Shown here piece by piece: positions 26,765 to 34,778 of a stretch of 34,922 nucleotides of DNA; positions within the stretch are counted from its first letter, which is position 1; every line of letters begins with the position of its first letter. A program made the position numbers and the translations under genes. This stretch comes from Rhodospirillaceae bacterium. GTDB taxonomy: Bacteria; Pseudomonadota; Alphaproteobacteria; Rhodospirillales; Casp-alpha2. The notes under the pieces are model-generated. The model made no database searches. It worked only from the letters and a program-made list of their open reading frames with translations, and was not told the origin of the DNA. Location of the stretch: assembly GCA_018665815.1 (NCBI GenBank), contig JABJBP010000128.1, forward strand, positions 1-34,922, given 5' to 3'.

Positions 26765-27097
26765 TTGTTTAAAATGACGTTCATTGATCCGGATGGCACC
26801 CGCCATGAAGTTGATGCGCCTGAAGGCCTGAGCGTCCTGGAAGTAGCGCATCTACGCGGCTTTGATTTGGAAGGTGCGTGCGAGGGCTCGATGGCGTGCT
26901 CAACCTGCCATGTCATTGTTGATCCCGCATGGGCCGACAAGCTTCCCGATGCCAGCGAAGAAGAAGAAGACATGCTCGATCTGGCATTCAACGTGCGCCC
27001 GACGTCCCGGCTGGGTTGCCAGTTGACCATTTCCCAAGACTTTGACGGATTGGTCGTGTCGTTGCCGGCACAGCACTACAATCTGATGGGCGGCTGA
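26765..27097 (+). CDS. fdx: Adrenodoxin-type [2Fe-2S] ferredoxin
   Basis: This 110-residue plant/adrenodoxin-fold ferredoxin has cluster cysteines C39, C45, C48 and C85 (C-x5-C-x2-C then LGCQL), typical of Isc-type Fdx that supplies electrons for cluster assembly. The frame is open from 26672, inside sufA. I chose TTG 26765 (M-F-K-M-T-F) because GGAG lies eight bases before it; ATG 26774 is the alternative. It ends the tightly spaced Fe-S block. Finding an Isc-type ferredoxin in a suf operon suggests it serves the suf or iscS desulfurase here (inference). Confidence 0.93.
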   Translation: MFKMTFIDPDGTRHEVDAPEGLSVLEVAHLRGFDLEGACEGSMACSTCHVIVDPAWADKLPDASEEEEDMLDLAFNVRPTSRLGCQLTISQDFDGLVVSLPAQHYNLMGG

Positions 27098-27154
27098 CGT
27101 TCCCATCGCGATGGTGTAGATTTCCGGTTCGGTGAGACGCGGGGGAAGCGATTG

Positions 27155-27847
27155 ATGCTGAGTGAATTGATTGATCTGGTGCCGCTGCCGGACATCCTGG
27201 CGATCATTTGGCTGGTGGTGTGGTGGAGCGGCTATGCGGCCCTCAATTGTAATCCGCAAACCAATCGCCGCGAATTGGCCCGTGTCATCGACGGTTATCG
27301 CCATCGCTGGATGGAGCGCATGCTTGAGCGTGACAATCGCATGGCCGACGTCAATATCATCATCGCCCATATCCGAAGCGGCGCGCTGTTCGCGTCGACA
27401 ACCGTTCTCATTCTTGCCGGTATTGTGGCGCTTTGGGGGAACGTCGACCGGTTGATCGTGATGATTGATGAGCTGGCGTTCTCGACCTTGGCGTCACGTC
27501 AATTGATTGAGTTGAAGGTTCTGACGATGATGGCGATTTTCGCCTACGGGTTTTTTAAATTCGCTTGGTGTCTGCGCCAATACAACACAGCCTTGGTCGT
27601 CATTGGCGCGGCGCCATTGCCGGCCGAGTGCGACGACGAAACCAGAACGCAATACCCGGCGCGCGCGGCAAGTATTCTGACGCGCGCCGCCGGCAATTTT
27701 AACCGTGGTCTCAACGCCTATTATTTCGGCCTGGCGACATTGGCTTGGTTCATCCAGCCGGTGCTGTTCATGGTCGCCGTCTTGTTGGTCATTGTTGTGC
27801 TTTATCGGCGTGATCGTCATTCGGTTACGCTCAAGGCGTTAAGTTAA
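27155..27847 (+). CDS. DUF599 integral membrane protein
   Basis: This 230-residue protein of the DUF599 family has no known function. Four membrane segments are likely (about 9-31, 74-96, 118-141 and 188-217). The first is followed by a basic and polar stretch (NPQTNRRELARVIDGYRHRWM), and the RAAGNFNRGLNAYYFGLA motif precedes the last. GGGGGAAG lies six bases before ATG 27155; the in-frame TTG one codon earlier is less likely. It lies 57 bases after fdx on the same strand and may be read through from the Fe-S block, but nothing in it suggests an Fe-S role. Confidence 0.8.
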   Translation: MLSELIDLVPLPDILAIIWLVVWWSGYAALNCNPQTNRRELARVIDGYRHRWMERMLERDNRMADVNIIIAHIRSGALFASTTVLILAGIVALWGNVDRLIVMIDELAFSTLASRQLIELKVLTMMAIFAYGFFKFAWCLRQYNTALVVIGAAPLPAECDDETRTQYPARAASILTRAAGNFNRGLNAYYFGLATLAWFIQPVLFMVAVLLVIVVLYRRDRHSVTLKALS

Positions 27848-27872
27848 TAAGGCCCATCGAGACGCCAAATTC

Positions 27873-27900
27873 CTTGTTCTGGCGCTTGAAAAACCTATAT
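27873..27900 (+). promoter_or_regulatory. Predicted mnmA promoter with start codon near +1
   Basis: TTGTTC (27873-27878) and TATATT (27895-27900) are 16 bases apart. Transcription would start seven or eight bases after the -10, at or next to the mnmA ATG (27908), and no Shine-Dalgarno is present. A leaderless mRNA is therefore possible. Confidence 0.45.
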
Positions 27901-27907
27901 TCCCGGC

Positions 27908-29014
27908 ATGGATGGCATTGAACAGCAATCATTGGAAAACGGCGCGCGAATTGTCGTCGCCATGTCGGGGGGGGTCGATTCGTCCACCACCGCAGCCCTC
28001 ATGGTCGAAGCCGGCTATGAAGTCATTGGTGTGACGTTGCAGCTTTACGATCATGGCGAAGCCACGGGGCGCAAAGGGGCGTGCTGCGCCGGCCAGGATA
28101 TCTATGATGCCCGGCGGGTCGCCGAGACCCTCGATATCTCGCACTACGTTTTGGATTATGAAAGCCGCTTTCGTGAGAAAGTCATCGATGAATTTGCGGA
28201 CTCGTATTTGCGCGGCGACACGCCGATCCCTTGCGTGCGCTGTAATCAGACGGTCAAATTCCGCGATCTGTTGACGACGGCCAAGGATTTGGGGGCCAAA
28301 CGATTGGTTACCGGGCATTACGTCCAGCGTATCGACGGGCCGGAGGGCGCGGAAATGCACCGCGCGCGGGATTCCAAAAAGGATCAAAGTTACTTTCTGT
28401 TCACGACAACCGGCGATCAGTTGGGGTTCCTGGAATTCCCCCTGGGTGCCATGAGTAAATCGGAAACCCGCGATCATGCGGCGCGGTTTCAGCTTCCGGT
28501 CGCCGAAAAACCGGAAAGTCAGGATATCTGCTTTGTCCCTAACGGCAATTACGCCAGTGTCGTCGAAAAACTGCGCCCCGGTTCTCTGGAGCCTGGAAAT
28601 ATTGTTGATTTGGATGGCAACGTCATTGGCCGCCACGACGGGATCATTAATTTCACCGTCGGTCAGCGGCGTGGGATGGGCGTTGCCGCGGCGCACCCAC
28701 TTTATGTGGTTAAAGTGGACCCGGAAACGCACACTGTCGTCGCCGGCCCGAAAGAGGCGCTTCACCGCCATACGATTTTCGCAAATGAGATCAATTGGAT
28801 CGGTACGTCGGCGGCGCAAGTTGATGGTCGTAAATTTGGCGTGAAAATCCGCTCGACGACTGAGCCCGAGGCCGCGACGATCACCGACAAAGGTGACGGG
28901 CGCATTAAGATCGATTTCGATGTGCCGCAAGCCGGCGTTTCCTCCGGGCAGGCCGCTGTCATTTATGACGGTGAGCGGGTGCTCGGCGGTGGATGGATTG
29001 AAAGAGAATCCTGA
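27908..29014 (+). CDS. mnmA: tRNA-uridine 2-sulfurtransferase
   Basis: MnmA makes 2-thiouridine at position 34 of Glu, Gln and Lys tRNAs, using ATP and persulfide sulfur that originates from a cysteine desulfurase. The 368-residue protein has the PP-loop SGGVDSS (20-26), CCAGQDIYDARRVAETL, the nucleophile C112 in RCNQTVKF and the persulfide-carrying C208 in SQDICFV. The C-terminal beta-barrel carries NFTVGQRRGMG. Its place just after the Fe-S and desulfurase genes fits a shared sulfur source. The start lacks a Shine-Dalgarno and sits at the expected start of transcription. Confidence 0.96.
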   Translation: MDGIEQQSLENGARIVVAMSGGVDSSTTAALMVEAGYEVIGVTLQLYDHGEATGRKGACCAGQDIYDARRVAETLDISHYVLDYESRFREKVIDEFADSYLRGDTPIPCVRCNQTVKFRDLLTTAKDLGAKRLVTGHYVQRIDGPEGAEMHRARDSKKDQSYFLFTTTGDQLGFLEFPLGAMSKSETRDHAARFQLPVAEKPESQDICFVPNGNYASVVEKLRPGSLEPGNIVDLDGNVIGRHDGIINFTVGQRRGMGVAAAHPLYVVKVDPETHTVVAGPKEALHRHTIFANEINWIGTSAAQVDGRKFGVKIRSTTEPEAATITDKGDGRIKIDFDVPQAGVSSGQAAVIYDGERVLGGGWIERES

Positions 29015-29071
29015 GCACGCACGAATTTGGCCCTACGGCCGCGCGCCCGGTTCCGACAACGAGAATGTTGA

Positions 29072-30181
29072 ATGGTTAAACTCATTGCCATCAATGCGGC
29101 CAGCCTCGCGATTATCGCTGTTCTGGCGGAATTGATATTTGGATTTTGGGTTTGGGGCGACCCACTCAACGGATTGAATATTTTCCGCAACGTGACCTGG
29201 CGCTATAGCGCCAATCATTTGTATCCGCGCGAAGACGCGGTGGTCTATCGGCGCGACAAATGGGGATTTCGCGGGACGCACGCCGACCCCGGCGAAATCG
29301 AGGTTCTTGTCCTGGGTGGTAGCACCACCGACGAGCGGTTTGTCTCGGAAGGTGAGACGTGGACGAACGTGCTTGAGCGGTGCCTGGCGGCAAAGGGCAG
29401 GCCGCTGAAAGTTGCCAACGCCGGTGTGTCGGGGCAGTCGACAAAAGGTTTCGTCGCGAATTTCGATTTATGGTTTTCGCAGATTCCCAACCTCAAACCG
29501 AAGTACGTGATCGCCTATACGGGCATCAATGATATCTGGGCACTGTCGAAAGAAGCTCAATTCAAGGACGACCCCAGGCGGTTTAATGAAGAAAAAGACG
29601 CGACCAGTTCGTGGGGGGTATCCAAGCAGCGTTTGAAAATGAAAAGCGCACTCTATCGATTGTATCGAACCGTGAAAGGACAATGGATCGCTTGGCGGGC
29701 AGGGATGGCATACAAATTGCCGGTTCCCGGCGCCACGCGTGAGATCGATACAACGAATGAACTGCGTAGGAAATCCGCCGGCGACGAAACCCGGCTTGAT
29801 GCCCCGACGCTGATGTCCGCGATGAAAAACCGGCGTGCCCAAATATCTGGCGAGTTGAAGAATTTTGAGAACCAGATTGAAGCCGTCCTCGGGCGTATCG
29901 GGAAGCTCGGTGCGAAGCCCGTGTTGGTGACCCAAGCATGGGCCACATACCGTGTCCTAGGTGACCGTGTGAACGGGCATCTCGGGACTTTTGTCATGCA
30001 AGAGCCCTTCCACGACGTCACCCGGCGGATGTGCAAAAAAGCCAACCTAGCGTGCGTTGATCTGGCGCGCGAATTTGTGTTTGAAGCCGGTGATACCTAT
30101 GACGTCGTGCATACGACACCCCAGGGCTCGCGCCGGGGTGGGGAATTTCTCTGCCGGAAGCTCTTGGGAATGCTGAACTGA
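29072..30181 (+). CDS. Membrane-anchored SGNH/GDSL-like protein
   Basis: The 369-residue protein has an N-terminal signal-anchor (about 4-28), so the domain is probably periplasmic. Visible SGNH blocks are LGGSTTDERF with S84, GVSGQST (118-124), YTGINDI with N153, and a C-terminal DVVHTTPQGSRRGG with D344 and H347. The block order fits an esterase or O-acyl-transferase-like enzyme; the substrate is unknown. It resembles the protein at 13566-14687 only in general architecture. It lies 57 bases after mnmA and converges with the ABC exporter gene. Confidence 0.8.
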   Translation: MVKLIAINAASLAIIAVLAELIFGFWVWGDPLNGLNIFRNVTWRYSANHLYPREDAVVYRRDKWGFRGTHADPGEIEVLVLGGSTTDERFVSEGETWTNVLERCLAAKGRPLKVANAGVSGQSTKGFVANFDLWFSQIPNLKPKYVIAYTGINDIWALSKEAQFKDDPRRFNEEKDATSSWGVSKQRLKMKSALYRLYRTVKGQWIAWRAGMAYKLPVPGATREIDTTNELRRKSAGDETRLDAPTLMSAMKNRRAQISGELKNFENQIEAVLGRIGKLGAKPVLVTQAWATYRVLGDRVNGHLGTFVMQEPFHDVTRRMCKKANLACVDLAREFVFEAGDTYDVVHTTPQGSRRGGEFLCRKLLGMLN

Positions 30182-30213
30182 AAACGTTAGTGTGAGGTTT
30201 GGCGCGATTGTGC

Positions 30214-32082
30214 CTAGGCGTGTTCGGTGGAGAATTTTTCATCCTTACTTGCGGTCGCAGCCTCGACTTTCAATTGCGCCTCGGCGGCGGCTTGCTGGCG
30301 CGCCCACATGTCGGCGTATTTGCCGCCGAGCGCCAGCAACGCGATATGAGTGCCCCGCTCAACAACAGCCCCTTGATCAAGAACCAGGATTTCATCAGCC
30401 TCAATGACCGTCGATAAGCGGTGCGCGATGGTCAATGTCGTGCGGCCTTTCGAGACCTCCTTGAGGGCCGCCAGGATGCCCTGTTCGGTCTGGCTGTCCA
30501 GAGCTGACGTGGCTTCGTCGAAGATCATAATGTGGGGTTGCTTCAAGACGGTGCGCGCAATGGCGACCCGCTGGCGTTCACCACCGGAAAGTTTCAGGCC
30601 GCGTTCGCCAACCGTGGACTGATATCCATCGGGCAATTTCATGATGAAGTCGTGGATGTGCGCCAGCCGGGCCGCCGCCTCAACCTCGGCGGGCGTCGCA
30701 CCGGGCCGACCGTAGGCGATGTTGTAATAGATGGTGTCGTTAAACAGGACCGTGTCTTGAGGCACCATACCAATCGCCGCGCGGAGGCTTTTTTGGGTGA
30801 CTGTCCGCACGTCCTGGCCATCAATCAGTATGCCGCCGCCTGTCGCATCGTAGAACCGGAACAAAAGCCGCGATATTGTTGATTTCCCGGCGCCGCTGGC
30901 ACCGACGATGGCGACAGTTTTTCCGGGCGGTACGGTAAATGAGATGTCGTTCAAAATGGCGCGTCGGGGGTCGTAATTAAAAGCGACTTGCCGAAATTCC
31001 ACCTCACCGCCGCGAATGGCCAAAGGCACCGCATCAGGAGCATCTTCGACCTCGGCGTTTTCTTCCAACAGCCCGAACATGGTTTCCATGTCGGTCAGCG
31101 ATCGCTTAATTTCGCGGTAGACGAAGCCTAGGAAATTGAGCGGCATGAACATCTGAATCAGGTAAGCGTTGACCAACACGAAATCACCAATCGTCATGGT
31201 CCTGCTGACCACACCTTGCCCGGCCATGACCATCGACACGGTCACGCCGGTGGCGATGATGACGCCTTGGCCAATGTTCAAGATCGCCAGCGAGCCGCCG
31301 CTTTTGACGGCCGCTTCCTCATAACCCATGAGCGCCTGGTCGAAGCGTTTTGCTTCATGGTCTTCGTTGCCGAAGTATTTGACCGTCTCAAAGTTCAGGA
31401 GACTGTCGATGGCCTTGGTGTTCGCTTCGCTGTCGGTTTCATTCATCGCCCGTCGGAATTTGATTCGCCACTCGGTGATCAAGGTGGTCCAGGCAATGTA
31501 AATGCCCAGCGTTGCAAAGCTGACGAAGGCATATTTCCAGCCATAGAAATTCCAAAGAATGCCGCACACCAATAAGACCTCGAGCAACGTTGGAACGACG
31601 TTGAACAGCATGAACCTGAGCAGGAACTCAATCCCCTTGGTGCCGCGTTCGACGGCCCGCGCAATGCCGCCGGTTTTGCGGTCCAGATGAAACCGCAATG
31701 ATAAGGCGTGGAGATGGCGGAAGGTCTTCAACCCGGCCAGACGGATGGCGCGTTGGGCGACGCGGGTGAACACGGCGTCCCTCAGTTCACCGAAAGCCTG
31801 CGACAAGACGCGCGCGGCCCCGTATCCAACCAACAGGGCCAAAGGTACGGCGATAATGGTGGCGGTCGTCCCGGTCATGCTCAAGGCATCGACGGCATGC
31901 TTATAAAAAATCGGCACCACGACGTTCGCGATCTTGGCAAGGATCAGGAGGACGACGGCAACGACGACCCGCGCCTTCAGGGTCCACTCATTGGCGGGCC
32001 ACAGATAGGGGACCATGGTCTGGATCGTCTTGAGATCGTTGCGCGGACCGTCATGGGTCGGTCCGGGTTCGCGCGGGCGCAT
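30214..32082 (-). CDS. Atm1-type ABC exporter (heavy-metal/glutathione-sulfur family)
   Basis: This 622-residue half-transporter has six membrane helices in the first 330 residues and a fused nucleotide-binding domain. Walker A is GASGAGKST (394-402), the signature LSGGERQ (498-504), Walker B IMIFDE (518-523) and the H-loop H554. The membrane domain carries the Atm1 fingerprint EWRIKFRRAMNETDSEA (204-220) and AIDSLLNFETVKYFGNE (224-240), the first overlapping the glutathione-binding arginines of bacterial and mitochondrial Atm1. Atm1 proteins export glutathione-linked sulfur or metal species and connect with Fe-S metabolism, which fits the neighbouring Fe-S genes. The start has AAGG nine bases upstream. 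Confidence 0.92.
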   Translation of the reverse strand: MRPREPGPTHDGPRNDLKTIQTMVPYLWPANEWTLKARVVVAVVLLILAKIANVVVPIFYKHAVDALSMTGTTATIIAVPLALLVGYGAARVLSQAFGELRDAVFTRVAQRAIRLAGLKTFRHLHALSLRFHLDRKTGGIARAVERGTKGIEFLLRFMLFNVVPTLLEVLLVCGILWNFYGWKYAFVSFATLGIYIAWTTLITEWRIKFRRAMNETDSEANTKAIDSLLNFETVKYFGNEDHEAKRFDQALMGYEEAAVKSGGSLAILNIGQGVIIATGVTVSMVMAGQGVVSRTMTIGDFVLVNAYLIQMFMPLNFLGFVYREIKRSLTDMETMFGLLEENAEVEDAPDAVPLAIRGGEVEFRQVAFNYDPRRAILNDISFTVPPGKTVAIVGASGAGKSTISRLLFRFYDATGGGILIDGQDVRTVTQKSLRAAIGMVPQDTVLFNDTIYYNIAYGRPGATPAEVEAAARLAHIHDFIMKLPDGYQSTVGERGLKLSGGERQRVAIARTVLKQPHIMIFDEATSALDSQTEQGILAALKEVSKGRTTLTIAHRLSTVIEADEILVLDQGAVVERGTHIALLALGGKYADMWARQQAAAEAQLKVEAATASKDEKFSTEHA

Positions 32083-32309
32083 ATGCGAAGGCCTTTTCTT
32101 GCGATAATTGTCAGGAAACGGACAGTTTCACAGGATATAGATGTAGGTACTAAGGTAGAAGAATAAAAACTCTTGAAGGGGCCTGAATACGGTTGTTGCC
32201 AATGAAATTGGTGACAGCGCGGACGTCGGGCCTTTTTTGGTCTTGGATTCTCGGGCGTATTGCGTCAAAAAGCGCGCCATACGTTCTAAAATGGTAATGA
32301 ACCGCTGGT

Positions 32310-32804
32310 ATGAACACGTCGGGTTACTCTCTGGATGGATTGCGCGTGCTGGTCTGCGACGACAGCCGGCAAATTCGTTCGCTAATCAATTCGTTTCTCA
32401 ACGGCTTTGGCGTCAAGTCGGTTGAGGAAGCGGGGGATGCGGACGAATCGTTTGAGCGCATGGTTGAGTTTGATCCCGATTTGGTCATTACCGATTGGAA
32501 CATGCCGCCGACTGATGGGCTGGATTTCGTCAAGAAAGTCCGCAATTCTTCGGAGTCGCCCAATCCTTACGTGCCGATTATTATGCTGACGGGATACACT
32601 GAGCTATATCGGGTCAAGCAGGCCCGCGATGCGGGCATATCGGCATTTCTTGCCAAACCGGTTAGTGCCCGGGCATTATATAAGCGGCTCACCTCCGTGG
32701 TTGATGATCAACGGCCGTTTGTCCGTAATGATCTGTACTTCGGGCCTTGCCGCCGGATGAACGTTCGGTCGAATTACATGGGTGGTGAGCGTCGCAAGGC
32801 TTGA
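32310..32804 (+). CDS. CheY-like single-domain response regulator
   Basis: The 164-residue protein is a lone receiver domain with a short tail. Acidic pocket D17-D18, phospho-acceptor D62 in VITDWNMP, T94 in MLTGYTE and K116 in AKPVSA are all present, so it should be phosphorylated. The basic tail (FGPCRRMNV to the end) resembles the RPFV-YFGPDRR tail of many alphaproteobacterial CheY-like proteins. There is no output domain, so it acts by protein contact or as a phosphate relay. It is followed after 50 bases by an HPt-like gene, its likely partner. The 227 bases upstream hold no clear promoter or other feature. Confidence 0.92.
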   Translation: MNTSGYSLDGLRVLVCDDSRQIRSLINSFLNGFGVKSVEEAGDADESFERMVEFDPDLVITDWNMPPTDGLDFVKKVRNSSESPNPYVPIIMLTGYTELYRVKQARDAGISAFLAKPVSARALYKRLTSVVDDQRPFVRNDLYFGPCRRMNVRSNYMGGERRKA

Positions 32805-32854
32805 GGGCCTCAGCGAAGTAAACGCGAACACTAATAACGAGACCAAACACCCCT

Positions 32855-33367
32855 ATGGCCGACGCTAAAATTATACGTCCCGCCCGGCACATCTCCCAGA
32901 AAGTACGCAAGACCGGCGGCCCCAGCCCCGCCGATGCGATTATGCGCGCGCTGAATGCCGCCGAGGACCTGATGGGGCAGTATCAAGGCTGGGCGGTCGA
33001 TGATCTTGGGGCGCTTTGGCAGAAATTCAACGACACCGTGGCGAAGGGCGACGTCGGTACCGGCGATATCCAAGACATGTTCGATATTTCCCATGAAATT
33101 CGCGGCCAGGGCGGCACCTTCGGCTTTCCCCTGATAACAGTGATCGGGGATTCTCTATGCAAGTTCCTGGATGGCCGTGGGCGGCTGACGGGCTTCGAGT
33201 TGGAAGTCATCAAGGTCCACATCCTGGCCATGAAGGCGGTGTTTCGCCAGGAGCTGAAGGGTGATCAGGACGCCATGAAAAGCGACCTCAGGGATCTGTT
33301 GGAACTGTTGCGCGCCAAGGTCGATATGACGTCAAATTTCGGCGTCGATAGCCCCAGTGACGGCTAG
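32855..33367 (+). CDS. HPt-like phosphotransfer domain protein
   Basis: This 170-residue, largely helical protein has a candidate phospho-histidine H80 in SHEIRGQGGTFGFPL, the HPt signature pattern (His-x-x-Lys/Arg-Gly with glycines following). The basic N-terminal 30 residues look unstructured, and the rest is amphipathic helix. It is encoded 50 bases after the CheY-like receiver, so the two probably exchange phosphate; no histidine kinase is nearby. HPt assignment rests on one motif and context. Confidence 0.65.
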   Translation: MADAKIIRPARHISQKVRKTGGPSPADAIMRALNAAEDLMGQYQGWAVDDLGALWQKFNDTVAKGDVGTGDIQDMFDISHEIRGQGGTFGFPLITVIGDSLCKFLDGRGRLTGFELEVIKVHILAMKAVFRQELKGDQDAMKSDLRDLLELLRAKVDMTSNFGVDSPSDG

Positions 33368-33400
33368 GCAAGCAGCCTTAAATCACGATCACCCGGCGCC

Positions 33401-33640
33401 ATGACGACGCCGCGCATTTTCCGCGGCCTCTGTGCCGATGTCATTTGGCGCTGCGCGGTTATCGCGATGGTGCCGGTACTCATGTGGAGTTTCAGTCCGC
33501 CCGCAGAACGTGTTATCTGGGATCAGGCTGGTGGTCTGCATTATCAGGTGCGCCAAATGCCAGGCACAGAAGATGCGTGTCTGGTTTTGCGCATCGAGGA
33601 TACGACGCCGAACTTAGCACCCTATACCTGCTGGCGGTAA
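33401..33640 (+). CDS. Small hypothetical protein with one membrane segment
   Basis: This 79-residue open frame starts 33 bases after the HPt-like gene. The N-terminal part has a hydrophobic stretch (about 14-31, ending VPVLMWSF) that could be a signal or anchor, followed by a polar segment with two cysteines. No family is recognised. The Shine-Dalgarno is weak and another frame overlaps it, so its reality is uncertain. Confidence 0.4.
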   Translation: MTTPRIFRGLCADVIWRCAVIAMVPVLMWSFSPPAERVIWDQAGGLHYQVRQMPGTEDACLVLRIEDTTPNLAPYTCWR

Positions 33641-33797
33641 CGGCCTTCTTGATATTTGCATGTGTTCGGTTGCAGCTGACTTGCGATTGCGTTTGCCACA
33701 ACAGTCATGAACCGCGTGACTATCTTGGTTGCTGGTTTCACGGCCTTTGTCTGTCAATGTCACCACAATGTCGCCGCCAGATTTTTCGGTGGTGGAT

Positions 33798-34778
33798 TCA
33801 ACAACCTTTGTATTGCTTGCGGCGACACTCGCGGACAAGATTCTGTGATTCCATGAGTTGAGCCGGAGTCAATTTCTTTGCAATGCGGTCCCTGAATTTC
33901 ATCGCTTCTGTGCTACCTTGTGAGGCGGCGACGTCGTACCACATGAAAGCGAGGGGGTAATTTTTTCTGGACCCCAATCCGTATATATACATTTCGCCCA
34001 ACTTTTTTTGGGCCCGAACATTTTTTTGTTCGGCGGCGAGTTTATACCACCGGCGTGCACGTTTGTAATTTTGAAACACGCCATCTCCGGTAAAGTACAT
34101 TGTGCCAATATTAATCTTTGCATCCACTGAACCGAGTGCTGAAAAAAATTTCCAAACGGCCAGCGAAACACCAGCACTATCTTTTAATTTCCTCATGCGG
34201 TTGAGGTTGGAGTCAAGGTTTTGTCTGGCGCCAAGCGTGTACCATTTGAGCGCGGCGCCATAGTCCTGGGCAACGCCTTCTCCTCTTTCGTACATCCGGC
34301 CAAGATTAATCTGAGCCGAAGCTAGGTCTTGTTTTGCAGCACGCCCATACCACTTGAATGCCAATTTGTGGTCGTGAACTTCAAAAGCGCCACGTCTGTA
34401 AATATCTCCCATGAGATTTTGTATTAAAGCATTTCCCTGTTCCGCAGCGGGCGTCATTCTCTTGAAGGCAGCCTGCACATTTTGCGGGCCATAAATTTCC
34501 TTAACAAATATGGAATACAACGCTTTCAAGGAATCGGGCTCTCCTTGTATTGCAGAAAGAGTGTACCATTTCGCGGCAGTGAAAATATCCTGAGGGGTTC
34601 CTTGTCCGTCTGCGTACCTCACACCAAGGCCAAACTGGATCCACTGATCTCCGTGCTCCGCAGCAGGTATCAATTTATTGAGTTCAGCAATGTCGGTGGC
34701 TCGAGCTGCATCCGAATCTTGAATCGCCCCTAGATTTCTAGACACCTTGCTGGGTAACTTTAGAAGCAAGGAGAACAT
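33798..34778 (-). CDS. Sel1-repeat protein, 5' end replaced by IS3 end
   Basis: The 326-residue frame has at least five clear Sel1-like repeats of about 36 residues (pattern LGxMYxxGxGVxxDYxxAxKWYxxAAxQ), which form a helical solenoid for protein contacts. Its C-terminus has three cysteines. Codons 1-19 or 20 (34778-34719) appear to be encoded by the left end of the adjacent IS3-family element, not by the original gene. No Shine-Dalgarno lies before ATG 34778, and no signal peptide is present, although many Sel1 proteins have one. It is probably a remnant without its native start. The region is more AT-rich than the rest of the window, suggesting acquisition by transfer. Confidence 0.7.
   Translation of the reverse strand: MFSLLLKLPSKVSRNLGAIQDSDAARATDIAELNKLIPAAEHGDQWIQFGLGVRYADGQGTPQDIFTAAKWYTLSAIQGEPDSLKALYSIFVKEIYGPQNVQAAFKRMTPAAEQGNALIQNLMGDIYRRGAFEVHDHKLAFKWYGRAAKQDLASAQINLGRMYERGEGVAQDYGAALKWYTLGARQNLDSNLNRMRKLKDSAGVSLAVWKFFSALGSVDAKINIGTMYFTGDGVFQNYKRARRWYKLAAEQKNVRAQKKLGEMYIYGLGSRKNYPLAFMWYDVAASQGSTEAMKFRDRIAKKLTPAQLMESQNLVRECRRKQYKGC

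Noticed and set aside
27929-28930. Long open frame (333 codons) antisense to mnmA
   Set aside because: mnmA has all family motifs on the plus strand. Antisense openness is common in GC-rich genes, and the frame has no recognisable domain or Shine-Dalgarno.
32083-32309. Possible promoter for the response regulator (TAAAAT near 32287)
   Set aside because: No -35 hexamer at acceptable spacing; nothing else recognisable in these 227 bases.
33445-33861. Open frame of 138 codons overlapping the small hypothetical gene and the Sel1 3' end
   Set aside because: It has an unusual Cys/Trp/Arg-rich composition, no ribosome binding site, and overlaps two other frames on both strands.
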